Source of the DNA: Rhizobium sp. R635
GTDB lineage: Bacteria > Pseudomonadota > Alphaproteobacteria > Rhizobiales > Rhizobiaceae
Assembly (NCBI RefSeq): GCF_002211285.1
Contig: NZ_LOKX01000008.1
Span: 1-64,000 of the forward strand
Length of the DNA stretch: 64,000 nt
Direction: 5' to 3'
Shown in pieces: positions 46,472-55,147 of the stretch. Position numbers and translations under genes: made by a program. Every line of letters starts with the position of its first letter. Positions within the stretch are counted from its first letter, which is position 1. Below the pieces are notes generated by a model. That model was not told the DNA's origin. It ran no database searches and was given only the letters and a program-made list of their open reading frames with translations.

Positions 46472-46888
46472 TCAGAGATTTTTCCGGAGGAAGCTGCGCG
46501 TGCGGCCCTTCGGGAAATCCTCAAGCTCACCGAAGACTTCGTAACCTTGGCGCAGATAGGCGCTGAGGGCTTGCGGATTGAACGTATCGATCCACGCGCC
46601 GCGGCAGCCTCGGGCTCTCGCCTCTTCTTCGGCCTTTGTCAGGAGCTTGCCGGCGAGGCCGGTGCGGCGCAGCGTCTCGGGAATATAGAGCATCTGGGTG
46701 AAGAGCCAGCCCCAGGCGGTGTAGCCCGACAGGCCGCCGGTCACCTTGCCGTCGGTGTCGCGGATGAGGACGGCGAGCGGCCGGCGATCCGAAGGGCCGG
46801 CATCGCTATCGTTGAAAGCCGAGAGCGCATCGGTAATCGCCGCGAGTTCCTCCGGCGAAGGCGAGGCGGTGAGCTCGAATTCCGGCAT
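46472..46888 (-). CDS. GNAT-family N-acetyltransferase (second)
   Basis: A 138-residue acetyltransferase with the A motif in IPETLRRTGLAGKLLTKAEE and the C-terminal DTFNPQALSAYLRQGYEVFG. It lies 4 bases behind the membrane-protein gene of the MoxR operon and could be its last member. The two GNAT genes are convergent, but their sequences do not look like recent duplicates. Confidence 0.82.
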   Translation of the reverse strand: MPEFELTASPSPEELAAITDALSAFNDSDAGPSDRRPLAVLIRDTDGKVTGGLSGYTAWGWLFTQMLYIPETLRRTGLAGKLLTKAEEEARARGCRGAWIDTFNPQALSAYLRQGYEVFGELEDFPKGRTRSFLRKNL

Positions 46889-46892
46889 GGGA

Positions 46893-48962
46893 TTACCGCC
46901 CCTCGCGCCACCACATGGCGCCGAAGGCGAAGAGCAGGATGCCGACGCCGGCAAAACCGGCAAAGAGCGGCAGCGTGTTGATACCCTTCAGAACCGTCTC
47001 GCTGGTCATGCGGATCATCATCCGATCGCTGTCGGAGACGCGGACCTGGCCGCGCACCGGCAGGATCGGCGGGACGCTGACCGCGCCGCTTTCACTGGCG
47101 ACGCGGGTCACGAGGCCCTTGCTTCTGTCGGCGACCGGCTTCAGCACATCCGTCGTCGAGATCATCGCCTTGAATTCCGGCGCATCGACGGCGCCGATAT
47201 GAACGAGCGTCGAAAGCGGGCCGTTGCGGATTTCGAAGAGGCCGATCTCATCCATCCGCTTTTCGGCCTTGTAGAGGCCGGGTTCGGTCTGGGAAAGCGG
47301 CAGGGTTTCGGTCTTGCCGGAGGGGTAACGCACCGTGGCGTTGCCCGGATTGTCGCCGATCGTCTGGCGGGTGACTTCAAGGGTGCGGCCGGAGGCGCGC
47401 GCCGTCAGCGCTTCTTCCTCCAGTGCCGGTTCCTTCATCAGCCAATGGGCGACACGGCGATAGAGTGAGACATTCGGGCCGCCGCCTTCGAAGCCGCGCG
47501 CCCAGAGCCAGCCCTGATCGGAAAGCAGCATGGCGACGCGGCCCTGGCCGGAGCGGTTCAGCACCAGAAGCGGGTGGTTGTCGGCGCCGAGCATGATCGT
47601 CTCGCCCTCGGGCTTTTCGACATCGACGCTGCGGAACCAGCGGCCCCAATGCGGCGGGTCCTCGCCCGAACCGTCCAGGCCGCGGGTGACGGGATGTTTG
47701 CGGCCTTCCTCGGAGAGGCGGGGATAGAAGGCTTTCTCGATCATCTGGCCGGTGGGCATGGCCGGCAGCACCGAGGAAAGCGGCGTCATCGCGATGGAAT
47801 CAGGGCCGGCATGCTCGGGACCGGCGGCGATCAGCAGTGCACCGCCGTTTTCGACATATTGCGCGATGTTGTCGTAATAGAGCAGCGGCAGCACGCCGCG
47901 ATGCTGGTAGCGGTCGAAGATGATCAGGTCGAAATCCTTGATCTTGTCGACGAAGAGCTCGCGCGTCGGGAAGGCGATCAGCGACAGCTCGTTGATCGGC
48001 GTGCCGTCCTGCTTTTCCGGCGGGCGCAGGATGGTGAAGTGGACGAGATCGACCGAGGCGTCCGACTTCAGCAGGTTGCGCCAGGCGCGCTCGCCGGCAT
48101 GCGGCTCGCCGGAGACGAGCAGGACGCGAAGATTCTGCCGGATGCCGTCGATGACATGGACGGCGCGGTTGTTGGCGGCGGTGACTTCGCCGGGAAGCTC
48201 GGCGACCGAGAATTCGAGCACGTTGCTGCCGCCGCCCGGCACCTTGAAGGAGAAGGGCGTATCCTGGCCGGGTGTGGCGCGCAGGGTGGCGATCTCGTTG
48301 CCGTTCATCTTCACCACGACATCGGCGGTGCCGCCGGGGCTCGGGCCGTCGTCGAAGACGCGCAGAATGACCTGCTGCTCCTCATTGACGATGCCGAAGC
48401 GCGGCCCCTTGATCACTTCGATGCGGCGATCGAATTCGTTGGGCTTGCCGGTCACGAGGCCATGGATCGGCGCATCGAAACCGAGCGCCTGATTGGCGGC
48501 CGGGACATCGTGGACCTCGCCGTCCGTCAGCATGATGGCGCCACCGACACGGGAGGGCGGGACGTCGGCGATGTTGGCGGCCAGCGCATCGAACAGGCGC
48601 GTGGCGGGTACGTCGGAATTGACGTCACCTTCGACGTCGACGAAGCGGGGCTCTATCTGCGGAAAACGGGCGAGCTGTCCCTTCAGGGCTGCAAGCGCCT
48701 CGTCGGTCATCTTGACGCGGTCGGGCGTCTGCTGGCTCTGGCTGCGGTCGACGATGACCGGGACGATCGTCGACAGCTGATCGCGGTCCTCCTGCAGCAG
48801 CACGGGATTGGCAAGAGCGATCAGGAGGGCGGCCGCTGCCAGCGTCCTGATCCAGGCGCCGCGAATACCGCGCCAGATCGCAAAGGCGGCGACAACTGCG
48901 CTGACGGCGGCGAGCGCCGCCAGGACCGGCCAGGGCAGGAAGGGCGAAAAATCGAACGTCAT
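46893..48962 (-). CDS. Large membrane protein of the MoxR/DUF58 cluster, glutamine-amidotransferase-like fold
   Basis: A 689-residue protein with spans at about residues 10-55 and a C-terminal span near residue 665 (TLPLFAGFAGVGILLFAFGA). The large central portion faces the periplasm and includes a VWA-like part (STIVPVIVDRSQSQQTPDRV, GGAIMLTDGEVHD) and a class I amidotransferase-like region (VLLVSGEPHAGERAWRNLL, LIIFDRYQHRGVLPLLYYDN). The classic amidotransferase Cys is not apparent, so it may be structural. It starts one base after the DUF4159 gene ends. Related loci encode such proteins beside MoxR ATPases, but the function is unknown. Confidence 0.78.
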   Translation of the reverse strand: MTFDFSPFLPWPVLAALAAVSAVVAAFAIWRGIRGAWIRTLAAAALLIALANPVLLQEDRDQLSTIVPVIVDRSQSQQTPDRVKMTDEALAALKGQLARFPQIEPRFVDVEGDVNSDVPATRLFDALAANIADVPPSRVGGAIMLTDGEVHDVPAANQALGFDAPIHGLVTGKPNEFDRRIEVIKGPRFGIVNEEQQVILRVFDDGPSPGGTADVVVKMNGNEIATLRATPGQDTPFSFKVPGGGSNVLEFSVAELPGEVTAANNRAVHVIDGIRQNLRVLLVSGEPHAGERAWRNLLKSDASVDLVHFTILRPPEKQDGTPINELSLIAFPTRELFVDKIKDFDLIIFDRYQHRGVLPLLYYDNIAQYVENGGALLIAAGPEHAGPDSIAMTPLSSVLPAMPTGQMIEKAFYPRLSEEGRKHPVTRGLDGSGEDPPHWGRWFRSVDVEKPEGETIMLGADNHPLLVLNRSGQGRVAMLLSDQGWLWARGFEGGGPNVSLYRRVAHWLMKEPALEEEALTARASGRTLEVTRQTIGDNPGNATVRYPSGKTETLPLSQTEPGLYKAEKRMDEIGLFEIRNGPLSTLVHIGAVDAPEFKAMISTTDVLKPVADRSKGLVTRVASESGAVSVPPILPVRGQVRVSDSDRMMIRMTSETVLKGINTLPLFAGFAGVGILLFAFGAMWWREGR

Positions 48963-48963
48963 C

Positions 48964-51777
48964 TCATTGCCCCAACCGTTCGAGCAGGTCGGGAACATGA
49001 ACCTGGTCGGTCTTGTAGTTGCCGGTCAGCATGTACATCATGATGTTGACGCCGGAGCGGTAGGCATATTCGCGCTGCGTTTCATCCGACGGCACGGTCG
49101 GCAACATCGGCGTGCCGTTCGCGTCGATCGCCCAGGCGCCGGCGAAATCATTGCCGGTGATCAGGATCGGCGAAACGCCGTCGGCCGTCGCCGCCGATTT
49201 TTCGGTCGCTTCGCGGCCGCCCTGCCTGGCCTCGATCCAGAGCGGGCTGCCGGTATAGCGGCCGGGAAAGCTCGACAGGAGATAGAAGGATTTCGTCAGC
49301 ACGTGGTCCGATGGCACCGGTTCCAGCGGCGGAATGTCGAGATTGCCCAGGATTTCCTGCAGCCTCTGGCCGTTGGCGCTGACATTGCCGGCATTGTCCA
49401 AGGCGCTGATCTGATCGCGCGTATCGAAAAGCACGGTGCCGCCATTGCGCATATAGGCGTCGATGCGGCTGATCGCGGCCGAGGACGGCATCGGCGCCGT
49501 CGCCGAAATCGGCCAGTAGATGATCGGATAGAAGGCGAGCTCGTCCTTGGTGAGGTCGAGGCCGACAGGAGGCGCCGGCTCCAGCGTCGTGCGGAAGGTC
49601 AGGAACTGGGTGAGCCCCTCCAGACCGCGCTCGGATATATCGTCCACCTCCTGCTCGCCGGTGACGACATAGGCGAGATGGGTATTGTCGAGCCTCTCCA
49701 GGACGAGGTCGTCGCCGGGGCGAGAGTCGTTGGCGTGCAGCGTGCCGGGCTGCATGAGGAAGCCGGCGGCGACGGCAACCGCGAGCATCGCCGCCGTGCG
49801 GACAGCCGGGCGCGAGCGCGAGAAGGCGCCGTTCATGAAGAGGACGATCAGGCTATCGGCCAGCAGCAGCAGAAAGGCGGCGAGGAAAAGCGCGGGTTTT
49901 GCCGACCAGCTTTCGCCGCCGATCAGGCCTTCGCGCACGGCGTTGGTGCCTGTCGTGTCGAGCGGCTTCAATTCGGCCTCCTCGGGCAGCACGTTGAGGG
50001 AGGTGAAACCATCTTCCGAACCGTAGAGCCCCGGAGGGTTGTCGAAATTCGCGGTCGGTTCTTCTCCGGCCTTCGGAATGAGCGGCCGCGCCGAGCCCGT
50101 CTCGGAGACGAGCGTGCCTTTGGCCGTCAGAATGCGGAACGGCGGCAGGGTTTCGGCAACACGCGCGTTGCCGCGCGCCTCCGACGTCACGCCGCCCGAG
50201 CGCGAGATCTGCAGGAGATGGCGCAGCATGTCGACGAAGGTGCCGGAGATCGGCAGGTCGGACCAGGTCGCTTCCGCCGTGACGTGAAAGAGGACGATCT
50301 GGCCGGAAGCGAGCTGCTTCATCGTCACCAGCGGCGTGCCGTCGGCGAGGCTCGCCCAGGTGCGTTCGGCAAGATCGGGCGTCGGTTCGGCCAGCACTTG
50401 CCGCTTGACGACGACATCAGCGGGACGCGCTATTCCGGCGAAAGGCCCGAAATTCGGAAATTCGGCGAGCGACTGCGGCTCGCTCCAGGACAATGTGCCG
50501 CCGAGCGCGCGTTCTCCCTGGCGCAGGATCACGGGGATCAGCGGATCGTCCGCCGGGGCTGCCGCCATGCGCGGGCCGGCAAAACGCAGCAGCATGCCGC
50601 CGTTCGATATCCAGCGCGTCAGAGGTTCGTAGGTCTCCTCCGGCAGGCGGCCGATATCGGCCATGATGATGATCGAAGGATTGCTGGCGAGAAGTTTCGG
50701 TATTGCGACGGCCAGATCGGAATCGGCGGGCTGGATGATATCCGCATAGGGCTGCAGCGCCCGCTGGATGTAGTAGAGCGGCGAGAGCAGCGGCTGGAAT
50801 TCATCGGCTCCCGTACCGGACAGCAGGACGACGCGGCGGCGCTTGAAGGCGTCGTCGAGCAGGTGGACCGCGCCTGATGTCGCGCCGTTGTCGACGCTGA
50901 TGCGGGCGAAATCGTTGCGCATCTCGAAGGGAGCGGTGATCGAACTCGTGGCGACGCTCTGGCCGGGACGGAAATCCACCGTGCCATTGGCGATCGAGCG
51001 GCCCTGGGCATCGACGGCGTTGAGCGCCACCGATGTGGGGCGCGAACTGTCGAGCCGCGTGACCTTGACGCTCATGGCGTCGGCCGCATTGTTGGCCGCG
51101 GTGACGGCAACCGTCTTTGCGGCATCGCCCTGGATGAGGCGCAGATCGGCGGGCTGGAGCTCGGCGAGCTGGCGCACCGTCGGATCATCGGCCTTGGCAG
51201 CGGCGCCGTCTGTGAGGAAGGCGAGGGTGCCGGGCTTGACGCCGTTCAGCGCCGCGCGCAGCGCCTGGAAAGCGCGCTCGCGGTCCGGGACCAGCGGCCG
51301 CGGCTCGGCGGCGCGCAGCTTGTCGCGGGCACTCGCGGCCGTGCCGGGCACGGCATCGTTCGTGGGATCTGCGGTGAAGGCGATCGATACCGGCGTGCCG
51401 GCGGATTCGGCATCGTCCACCAGCGCGTCGGCGGTCTGGATGCGGCGCTCCCAATCGGGTGCGGCCGCCCAGCTGTTGTCGACGAAGAGCACGAGCGGGC
51501 CGCCCGATGCGAGCGAGCTGGTGCGCGGATTGAAGACCGGATCGGCGATCGCCAGGATGATGACGGCGGCGAGCAGCATGCGCAGCAAGGTGAGCCACCA
51601 GGGGCTTTGCGCCGGCGTCTCCTCGCGCTTCAGCACGGATGCGAGGATCTTCAGCGGCGGGAAGACCTCGGCCTTCGGGCGCGGCGGGGTCAGCCGCAGC
51701 AGCCACCAGATGACCGGGAGCGCGATCAGCGCGCCGAGAATGGCGGGATAGGCGAAAGCGAAGGGAAGGGCGTTCAC
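48964..51777 (-). CDS. BatA-like/DUF4159 membrane protein
   Basis: A 937-residue protein. The N-terminus is BatA-like (FAYPAILGALIALPVIWWLL, LTLLRMLLAAVIILAIADPV) followed by a VWA-like stretch (PLVLFVDNSWAAAPDWERRI). A middle membrane pair lies near residue 660, and the C-terminal DUF4159 part holds ELAFYPIIYWPISATAPMPS and MRNGGTVLFDTRDQ. It is translated together with the DUF58 gene (4-base overlap) and the next gene (one-base gap), showing a tight operon. The function is unknown; related proteins occur with MoxR in aerotolerance-type clusters. Confidence 0.85.
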   Translation of the reverse strand: MNALPFAFAYPAILGALIALPVIWWLLRLTPPRPKAEVFPPLKILASVLKREETPAQSPWWLTLLRMLLAAVIILAIADPVFNPRTSSLASGGPLVLFVDNSWAAAPDWERRIQTADALVDDAESAGTPVSIAFTADPTNDAVPGTAASARDKLRAAEPRPLVPDRERAFQALRAALNGVKPGTLAFLTDGAAAKADDPTVRQLAELQPADLRLIQGDAAKTVAVTAANNAADAMSVKVTRLDSSRPTSVALNAVDAQGRSIANGTVDFRPGQSVATSSITAPFEMRNDFARISVDNGATSGAVHLLDDAFKRRRVVLLSGTGADEFQPLLSPLYYIQRALQPYADIIQPADSDLAVAIPKLLASNPSIIIMADIGRLPEETYEPLTRWISNGGMLLRFAGPRMAAAPADDPLIPVILRQGERALGGTLSWSEPQSLAEFPNFGPFAGIARPADVVVKRQVLAEPTPDLAERTWASLADGTPLVTMKQLASGQIVLFHVTAEATWSDLPISGTFVDMLRHLLQISRSGGVTSEARGNARVAETLPPFRILTAKGTLVSETGSARPLIPKAGEEPTANFDNPPGLYGSEDGFTSLNVLPEEAELKPLDTTGTNAVREGLIGGESWSAKPALFLAAFLLLLADSLIVLFMNGAFSRSRPAVRTAAMLAVAVAAGFLMQPGTLHANDSRPGDDLVLERLDNTHLAYVVTGEQEVDDISERGLEGLTQFLTFRTTLEPAPPVGLDLTKDELAFYPIIYWPISATAPMPSSAAISRIDAYMRNGGTVLFDTRDQISALDNAGNVSANGQRLQEILGNLDIPPLEPVPSDHVLTKSFYLLSSFPGRYTGSPLWIEARQGGREATEKSAATADGVSPILITGNDFAGAWAIDANGTPMLPTVPSDETQREYAYRSGVNIMMYMLTGNYKTDQVHVPDLLERLGQ

Positions 51778-52694
51778 AGCTGCCCTCCATGCGTCGCCTT
51801 GGCCGGCATGCCGGAGAGATACATATGCACAGCGACCAGCGCTTCGGAAGCAAGATGATCGGTGCGGTGGGCCGTGAAGGTCCAGCCGAGATGGCGCAGC
51901 GACTGGCCGAGGCTTTCCCTGCGGGCGAGATAGGCGTTGCGATAGGCCTCGCGGATATGTTCGGCGCGGCCGGAAACCAGCTTGGCGCCGCTCTCCGGAT
52001 CGGTGAATTCGGTGCGGCCGCTATAGGGGAAGATCTCTTCGGCGGGATCCGATATCTCGACCACATGGCCGCGCAGGCCGCGGCGGGCGAGCGGGCCGAG
52101 GCGCTCCATGATCGCAGGCGCGTCGTCGAGGAAATCGCCGATCAGCACGAGATCGCTCCAGCCGCGGATCATCGCCGTTTCCGGCAGGCCGCCGGTCAGC
52201 GGCGCGTGTACCAGCGCCGATGCCAGGCGTTCGGCGGCATTGCGCGTGGAGGCGGGTTCCATGATGCCGGGGCAGCCGATGCGCTCGCCGGAACGGGAGA
52301 GGATTTCGGCAAGCGCCAGCATGAGGACCAGCGCGCGGCTTTCCTTAGAGACGTTGCCGTAGCTCGACTTGTACATCATCGAGGGCGACATGTCGCACCA
52401 GAGCCAGATCGTATGCGCCGCCTCCCATTCGCGCTCGCGCACATAGGTATGATCGTCGCGGGCGGAGCGGCGCCAATCGATGCGCGACAGGCTCTCGCCT
52501 TCGGCATAGGGACGGAATTGCCAGAAATTCTCGCCGATGCCGCGCTTGCGGCGGCCATGCCAGCCGGCAATCACCGTGTTGGCGATGCGCTTGGCTTCCA
52601 CCAGGCAATCCGGCATGAGGGCGGCCCGCTGCCTTGCGCGGGAAAGGGCATCGCTGCCTGACGTCGGATTGACGATCTGTCCGATAGATGCCAC
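51774..52694 (-). CDS. DUF58 domain protein
   Basis: A 306-residue protein with the DUF58 signature GENFWQFRPYAEGESLSRID followed by WRRSARDDHTYVREREWE, and a VWA-like downstream part (IWLWCDMSPSMM, a MIDAS-like DxSxS). In many bacteria it acts with MoxR AAA+ proteins in assembling or activating partners. It is encoded 13 bases behind moxR and overlaps the DUF4159 gene by 4 bases. Confidence 0.9.
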   Translation of the reverse strand: MASIGQIVNPTSGSDALSRARQRAALMPDCLVEAKRIANTVIAGWHGRRKRGIGENFWQFRPYAEGESLSRIDWRRSARDDHTYVREREWEAAHTIWLWCDMSPSMMYKSSYGNVSKESRALVLMLALAEILSRSGERIGCPGIMEPASTRNAAERLASALVHAPLTGGLPETAMIRGWSDLVLIGDFLDDAPAIMERLGPLARRGLRGHVVEISDPAEEIFPYSGRTEFTDPESGAKLVSGRAEHIREAYRNAYLARRESLGQSLRHLGWTFTAHRTDHLASEALVAVHMYLSGMPAKATHGGQL

Positions 52695-52707
52695 GCGTCC
52701 GGCTTCC

Positions 52708-53718
52708 TTATCCCTTTGCCTGCTTGACCAGTCCGGCGATGACGTCGCGCACCGACATGCCTTCGGCGCGGGCGGCGAAGGTCAGCGCCATGCGATGCTG
52801 GAGAATGGGTTCGGCGAGCGCGAAGATATCGTCAAGAGACGGGGCGAGGCGGCCTTCATAGAGCGCGCGGGCGCGGGCGCAGAGCATCATCGCCTGGCCG
52901 GCGCGCGGGCCTGGACCCCAGGCGACGTTCTTGTCGGTCGAGGCATTGCCCTGCCCGGGGCGGGCGGAGCGCACCAGCGAAAGGATGGCGTCGACGACCG
53001 TCTCGCTCACCGGCATCTGGCGGACGAGGGTCTGGATCTCGATCAGCCGCTGCGCATCGATGATAGCTTCCGGCCGGGTTTCGCCGAGGCCCGTGGTTTC
53101 GAGCAGGATCTGGCGCTCGGCGGCGAGCTCGGGATAATTGACGTCGACCTGCAGCAGGAAGCGGTCGAGCTGGGCTTCCGGCAGGGGATAGGTGCCTTCC
53201 TGCTCCAGCGGGTTCTGGGTGGCGAGCACATGGAAGGGAGCCGGAAGGTCGTAGCGCTGGCCGGCGATGGTGATATGATACTCCTGCATGGATTGCAGAA
53301 GCGCCGACTGGGTGCGCGGCGAGGCGCGGTTGATCTCGTCGGCCATCAGCAGCTGGGCGAAGACCGGGCCCTTGACGAAACGGAAGGAGCGGCGGCCGGT
53401 GTCGTCCTGGTCCATCACTTCGGAGCCGAGAATATCCGAAGGCATCAGGTCGGGCGTGAACTGGATGCGGTTGGCGGCAAGGCCGAGCACTTCGCCGAGC
53501 GTCGTCACCAGCCTGGTCTTGGCAAGGCCGGGGACGCCGACGAGCAGGGCATGGCCGCCGGAGAGCACGGCGAGAATGGTGTTCTCGACGACGCTTTCCT
53601 GACCGAAGATCACCTTCGAGACTTCTCCGCGGATGGCGGCGATATCGGAGAGCGCCTTCTCGGCGGCGGCGACGATCGCCTTTTCATCGAGGCTGGCTTC
53701 GGTCTTCATCATACCCAT
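52708..53718 (-). CDS. MoxR-family AAA+ ATPase
   Basis: A 336-residue AAA+ chaperone-like ATPase. Walker A is in LLVGVPGLAKTRLV, Walker B in LLMADEINRASP, and sensor 1 in VLATQNPLEQEG; the arginine finger region follows DRFLL. It heads the cluster with DUF58, DUF4159 and a membrane protein, as in MoxR-proper loci thought to help assemble or activate metal- or stress-related complexes. I chose the ATG at 53718 because GGAG lies 6 bases before it; in-frame ATGs at 53724 and 53712 are alternatives. Confidence 0.92.
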   Translation of the reverse strand: MGMMKTEASLDEKAIVAAAEKALSDIAAIRGEVSKVIFGQESVVENTILAVLSGGHALLVGVPGLAKTRLVTTLGEVLGLAANRIQFTPDLMPSDILGSEVMDQDDTGRRSFRFVKGPVFAQLLMADEINRASPRTQSALLQSMQEYHITIAGQRYDLPAPFHVLATQNPLEQEGTYPLPEAQLDRFLLQVDVNYPELAAERQILLETTGLGETRPEAIIDAQRLIEIQTLVRQMPVSETVVDAILSLVRSARPGQGNASTDKNVAWGPGPRAGQAMMLCARARALYEGRLAPSLDDIFALAEPILQHRMALTFAARAEGMSVRDVIAGLVKQAKG

Positions 53719-53876
53719 GGGCATCTCCAACGGCTGAAATCATTCGGCAGCGAATCGGCGGACTTATACATCTGCCTCATACTCGATAGAGTTATGGAGA
53801 TGCGACGGGCTGACAAGTTCGTTACGAATGACTATCTCGTGACTTCACTTCGTTAAGGACAAACCGGGACGGAAGA
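53719..53876. promoter_or_regulatory. Divergent promoter region with a short palindrome
   Basis: The gap between moxR and the DUF1285 gene must hold both promoters. It contains TTCGT-T-ACGAA at 53818-53828. I cannot assign a regulator. Confidence 0.3.
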
Positions 53877-54500
53877 ATGGCAGCCGAAGAAATCAGCGGA
53901 CAGGCGGATGCAGCGGGGCTTGCCGCGCTGATTTCGCGCGCGTCTGCCGAAAATAGCGGTAAAAAACGCGGGCTGCCGCCGGTCGAGCGGTGGAATCCGC
54001 CTTTCTGCGGCGACATCGACATGGAGATCAGGGCCGACGGCACCTGGTTCTACATGGGCACGCCGATCGGCCGGCCGGCGCTGGTGCGGCTGTTTTCGAC
54101 GGTTTTGAGAAAGGACGAGGACGAAAAGACGTATCTCGTAACTCCTGTGGAAAAGGTCGGGATCAGGGTCGTCGACGCGCCGTTCGTTGCGGTGGAGATG
54201 AGCGTGACGACGCGGGAGGGTGATCAGGTGCTGACGTTCCGCACCAATGTCGGCGATGTCGTGGAGGCGGGAGGAGAACATCGGCTGCGCTTTGCCATTG
54301 CCGGCGGCAATGCCGAACTGAAACCCTATCTGCATGTGCGCGGGCGGCTGGAGGCGCTGGTGTCGCGTGCGGTGATGTATGAACTGGCGGCACTCGGCGA
54401 GACGCTCGACGTGGAGGGACAGGCGATGTTTGCCGTTCGCTCCGCCGGCGAGGTCTTCCCCGTCATGCCGGCCGACGAACTGGATGCGCTTTCCCGATGA
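53877..54500 (+). CDS. DUF1285 family protein
   Basis: A 207-residue soluble protein matching DUF1285 (PPVERWNPPFCGDIDMEIRA, GTWFYMGTPIGRPALVRLFS, VGIRVVDAPFVAVEM). The function is unknown. It overlaps the Nudix gene by ATGA, and that overlaps cca, so the three are translated as an operon. The conserved association with a CoA-type Nudix hydrolase and tRNA nucleotidyltransferase hints at an RNA or coenzyme maintenance role. Confidence 0.88.
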   Translation: MAAEEISGQADAAGLAALISRASAENSGKKRGLPPVERWNPPFCGDIDMEIRADGTWFYMGTPIGRPALVRLFSTVLRKDEDEKTYLVTPVEKVGIRVVDAPFVAVEMSVTTREGDQVLTFRTNVGDVVEAGGEHRLRFAIAGGNAELKPYLHVRGRLEALVSRAVMYELAALGETLDVEGQAMFAVRSAGEVFPVMPADELDALSR

Positions 54501-55147
54501 ACGATGCGATCACCCAACGTTATCCGCTGTTTTCAGCAGCTGAATTCCGCCGCCGTGCGCTCAATCAGAATGGCGGGCCCGTCGACCATGCCTGGCGCGA
54601 TCACGGCGACCATGTCCTCAATCCCGATATCGTGGAGGAGGTCGCGACCTTCAAGCTGCGCGATGCCGCCGTGCTCGTGCCCGTTGTCGACGACGGCGAG
54701 GAAGCGCGTGTGATCTTCACCAAGCGCACGGCGACGCTGCGCAAACATTCCGGCCAGATCGCCTTTCCCGGCGGCTCGATCGATCCGGCCGATATCTCGC
54801 CCGAAATGGCGGCGATCCGCGAGACGGAGGAGGAAATCGGCCTGCCCGGTTCCTACGTCGAGACGGTCGGCAGGCTGCCGAATTACCTCGCTTCGACCGG
54901 CTTCCGCATCACGCCCGTGCTCGGCGTCGTCAAGCGGGGTTTCGCGCTGACGCTGAACCCGGCCGAGGTGGACGACGTGTTCGAGGTGCCGCTTTCCTTC
55001 CTGATGAACCCGGCCAATCACAACCGCGACAGGCGCGTCATCGACGGCATCGACCGGCATTTCTACCGCATGCCCTATGAAACCAGAATGATCTGGGGCA
55101 TCACCGCCGGCATCGTCCGCACGCTCTACGAAAGGCTTTATGCATGA
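54497..55147 (+). CDS. CoA pyrophosphatase-type Nudix hydrolase
   Basis: A 216-residue Nudix enzyme. It has the CoA-type segment FTKRTATLRKHSGQIAFPGG before the Nudix residues EMAAIRETEEEIGL, so it probably splits CoA or its derivatives to 3',5'-ADP and 4'-phosphopantetheine. The C-terminus (GIDRHFYRMPYETRMIWGIT) matches the NudL-type subfamily. It overlaps both neighbours by 4 bases (ATGA). Confidence 0.88.
   Translation: MNDAITQRYPLFSAAEFRRRALNQNGGPVDHAWRDHGDHVLNPDIVEEVATFKLRDAAVLVPVVDDGEEARVIFTKRTATLRKHSGQIAFPGGSIDPADISPEMAAIRETEEEIGLPGSYVETVGRLPNYLASTGFRITPVLGVVKRGFALTLNPAEVDDVFEVPLSFLMNPANHNRDRRVIDGIDRHFYRMPYETRMIWGITAGIVRTLYERLYA

Noticed and set aside
48808..50877. 689-residue plus-strand frame opposite the DUF4159 gene
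   Set aside because: The minus strand holds clear membrane and VWA-like segments with coupled neighbours. The plus frame has no start signal and a shadow-like composition.
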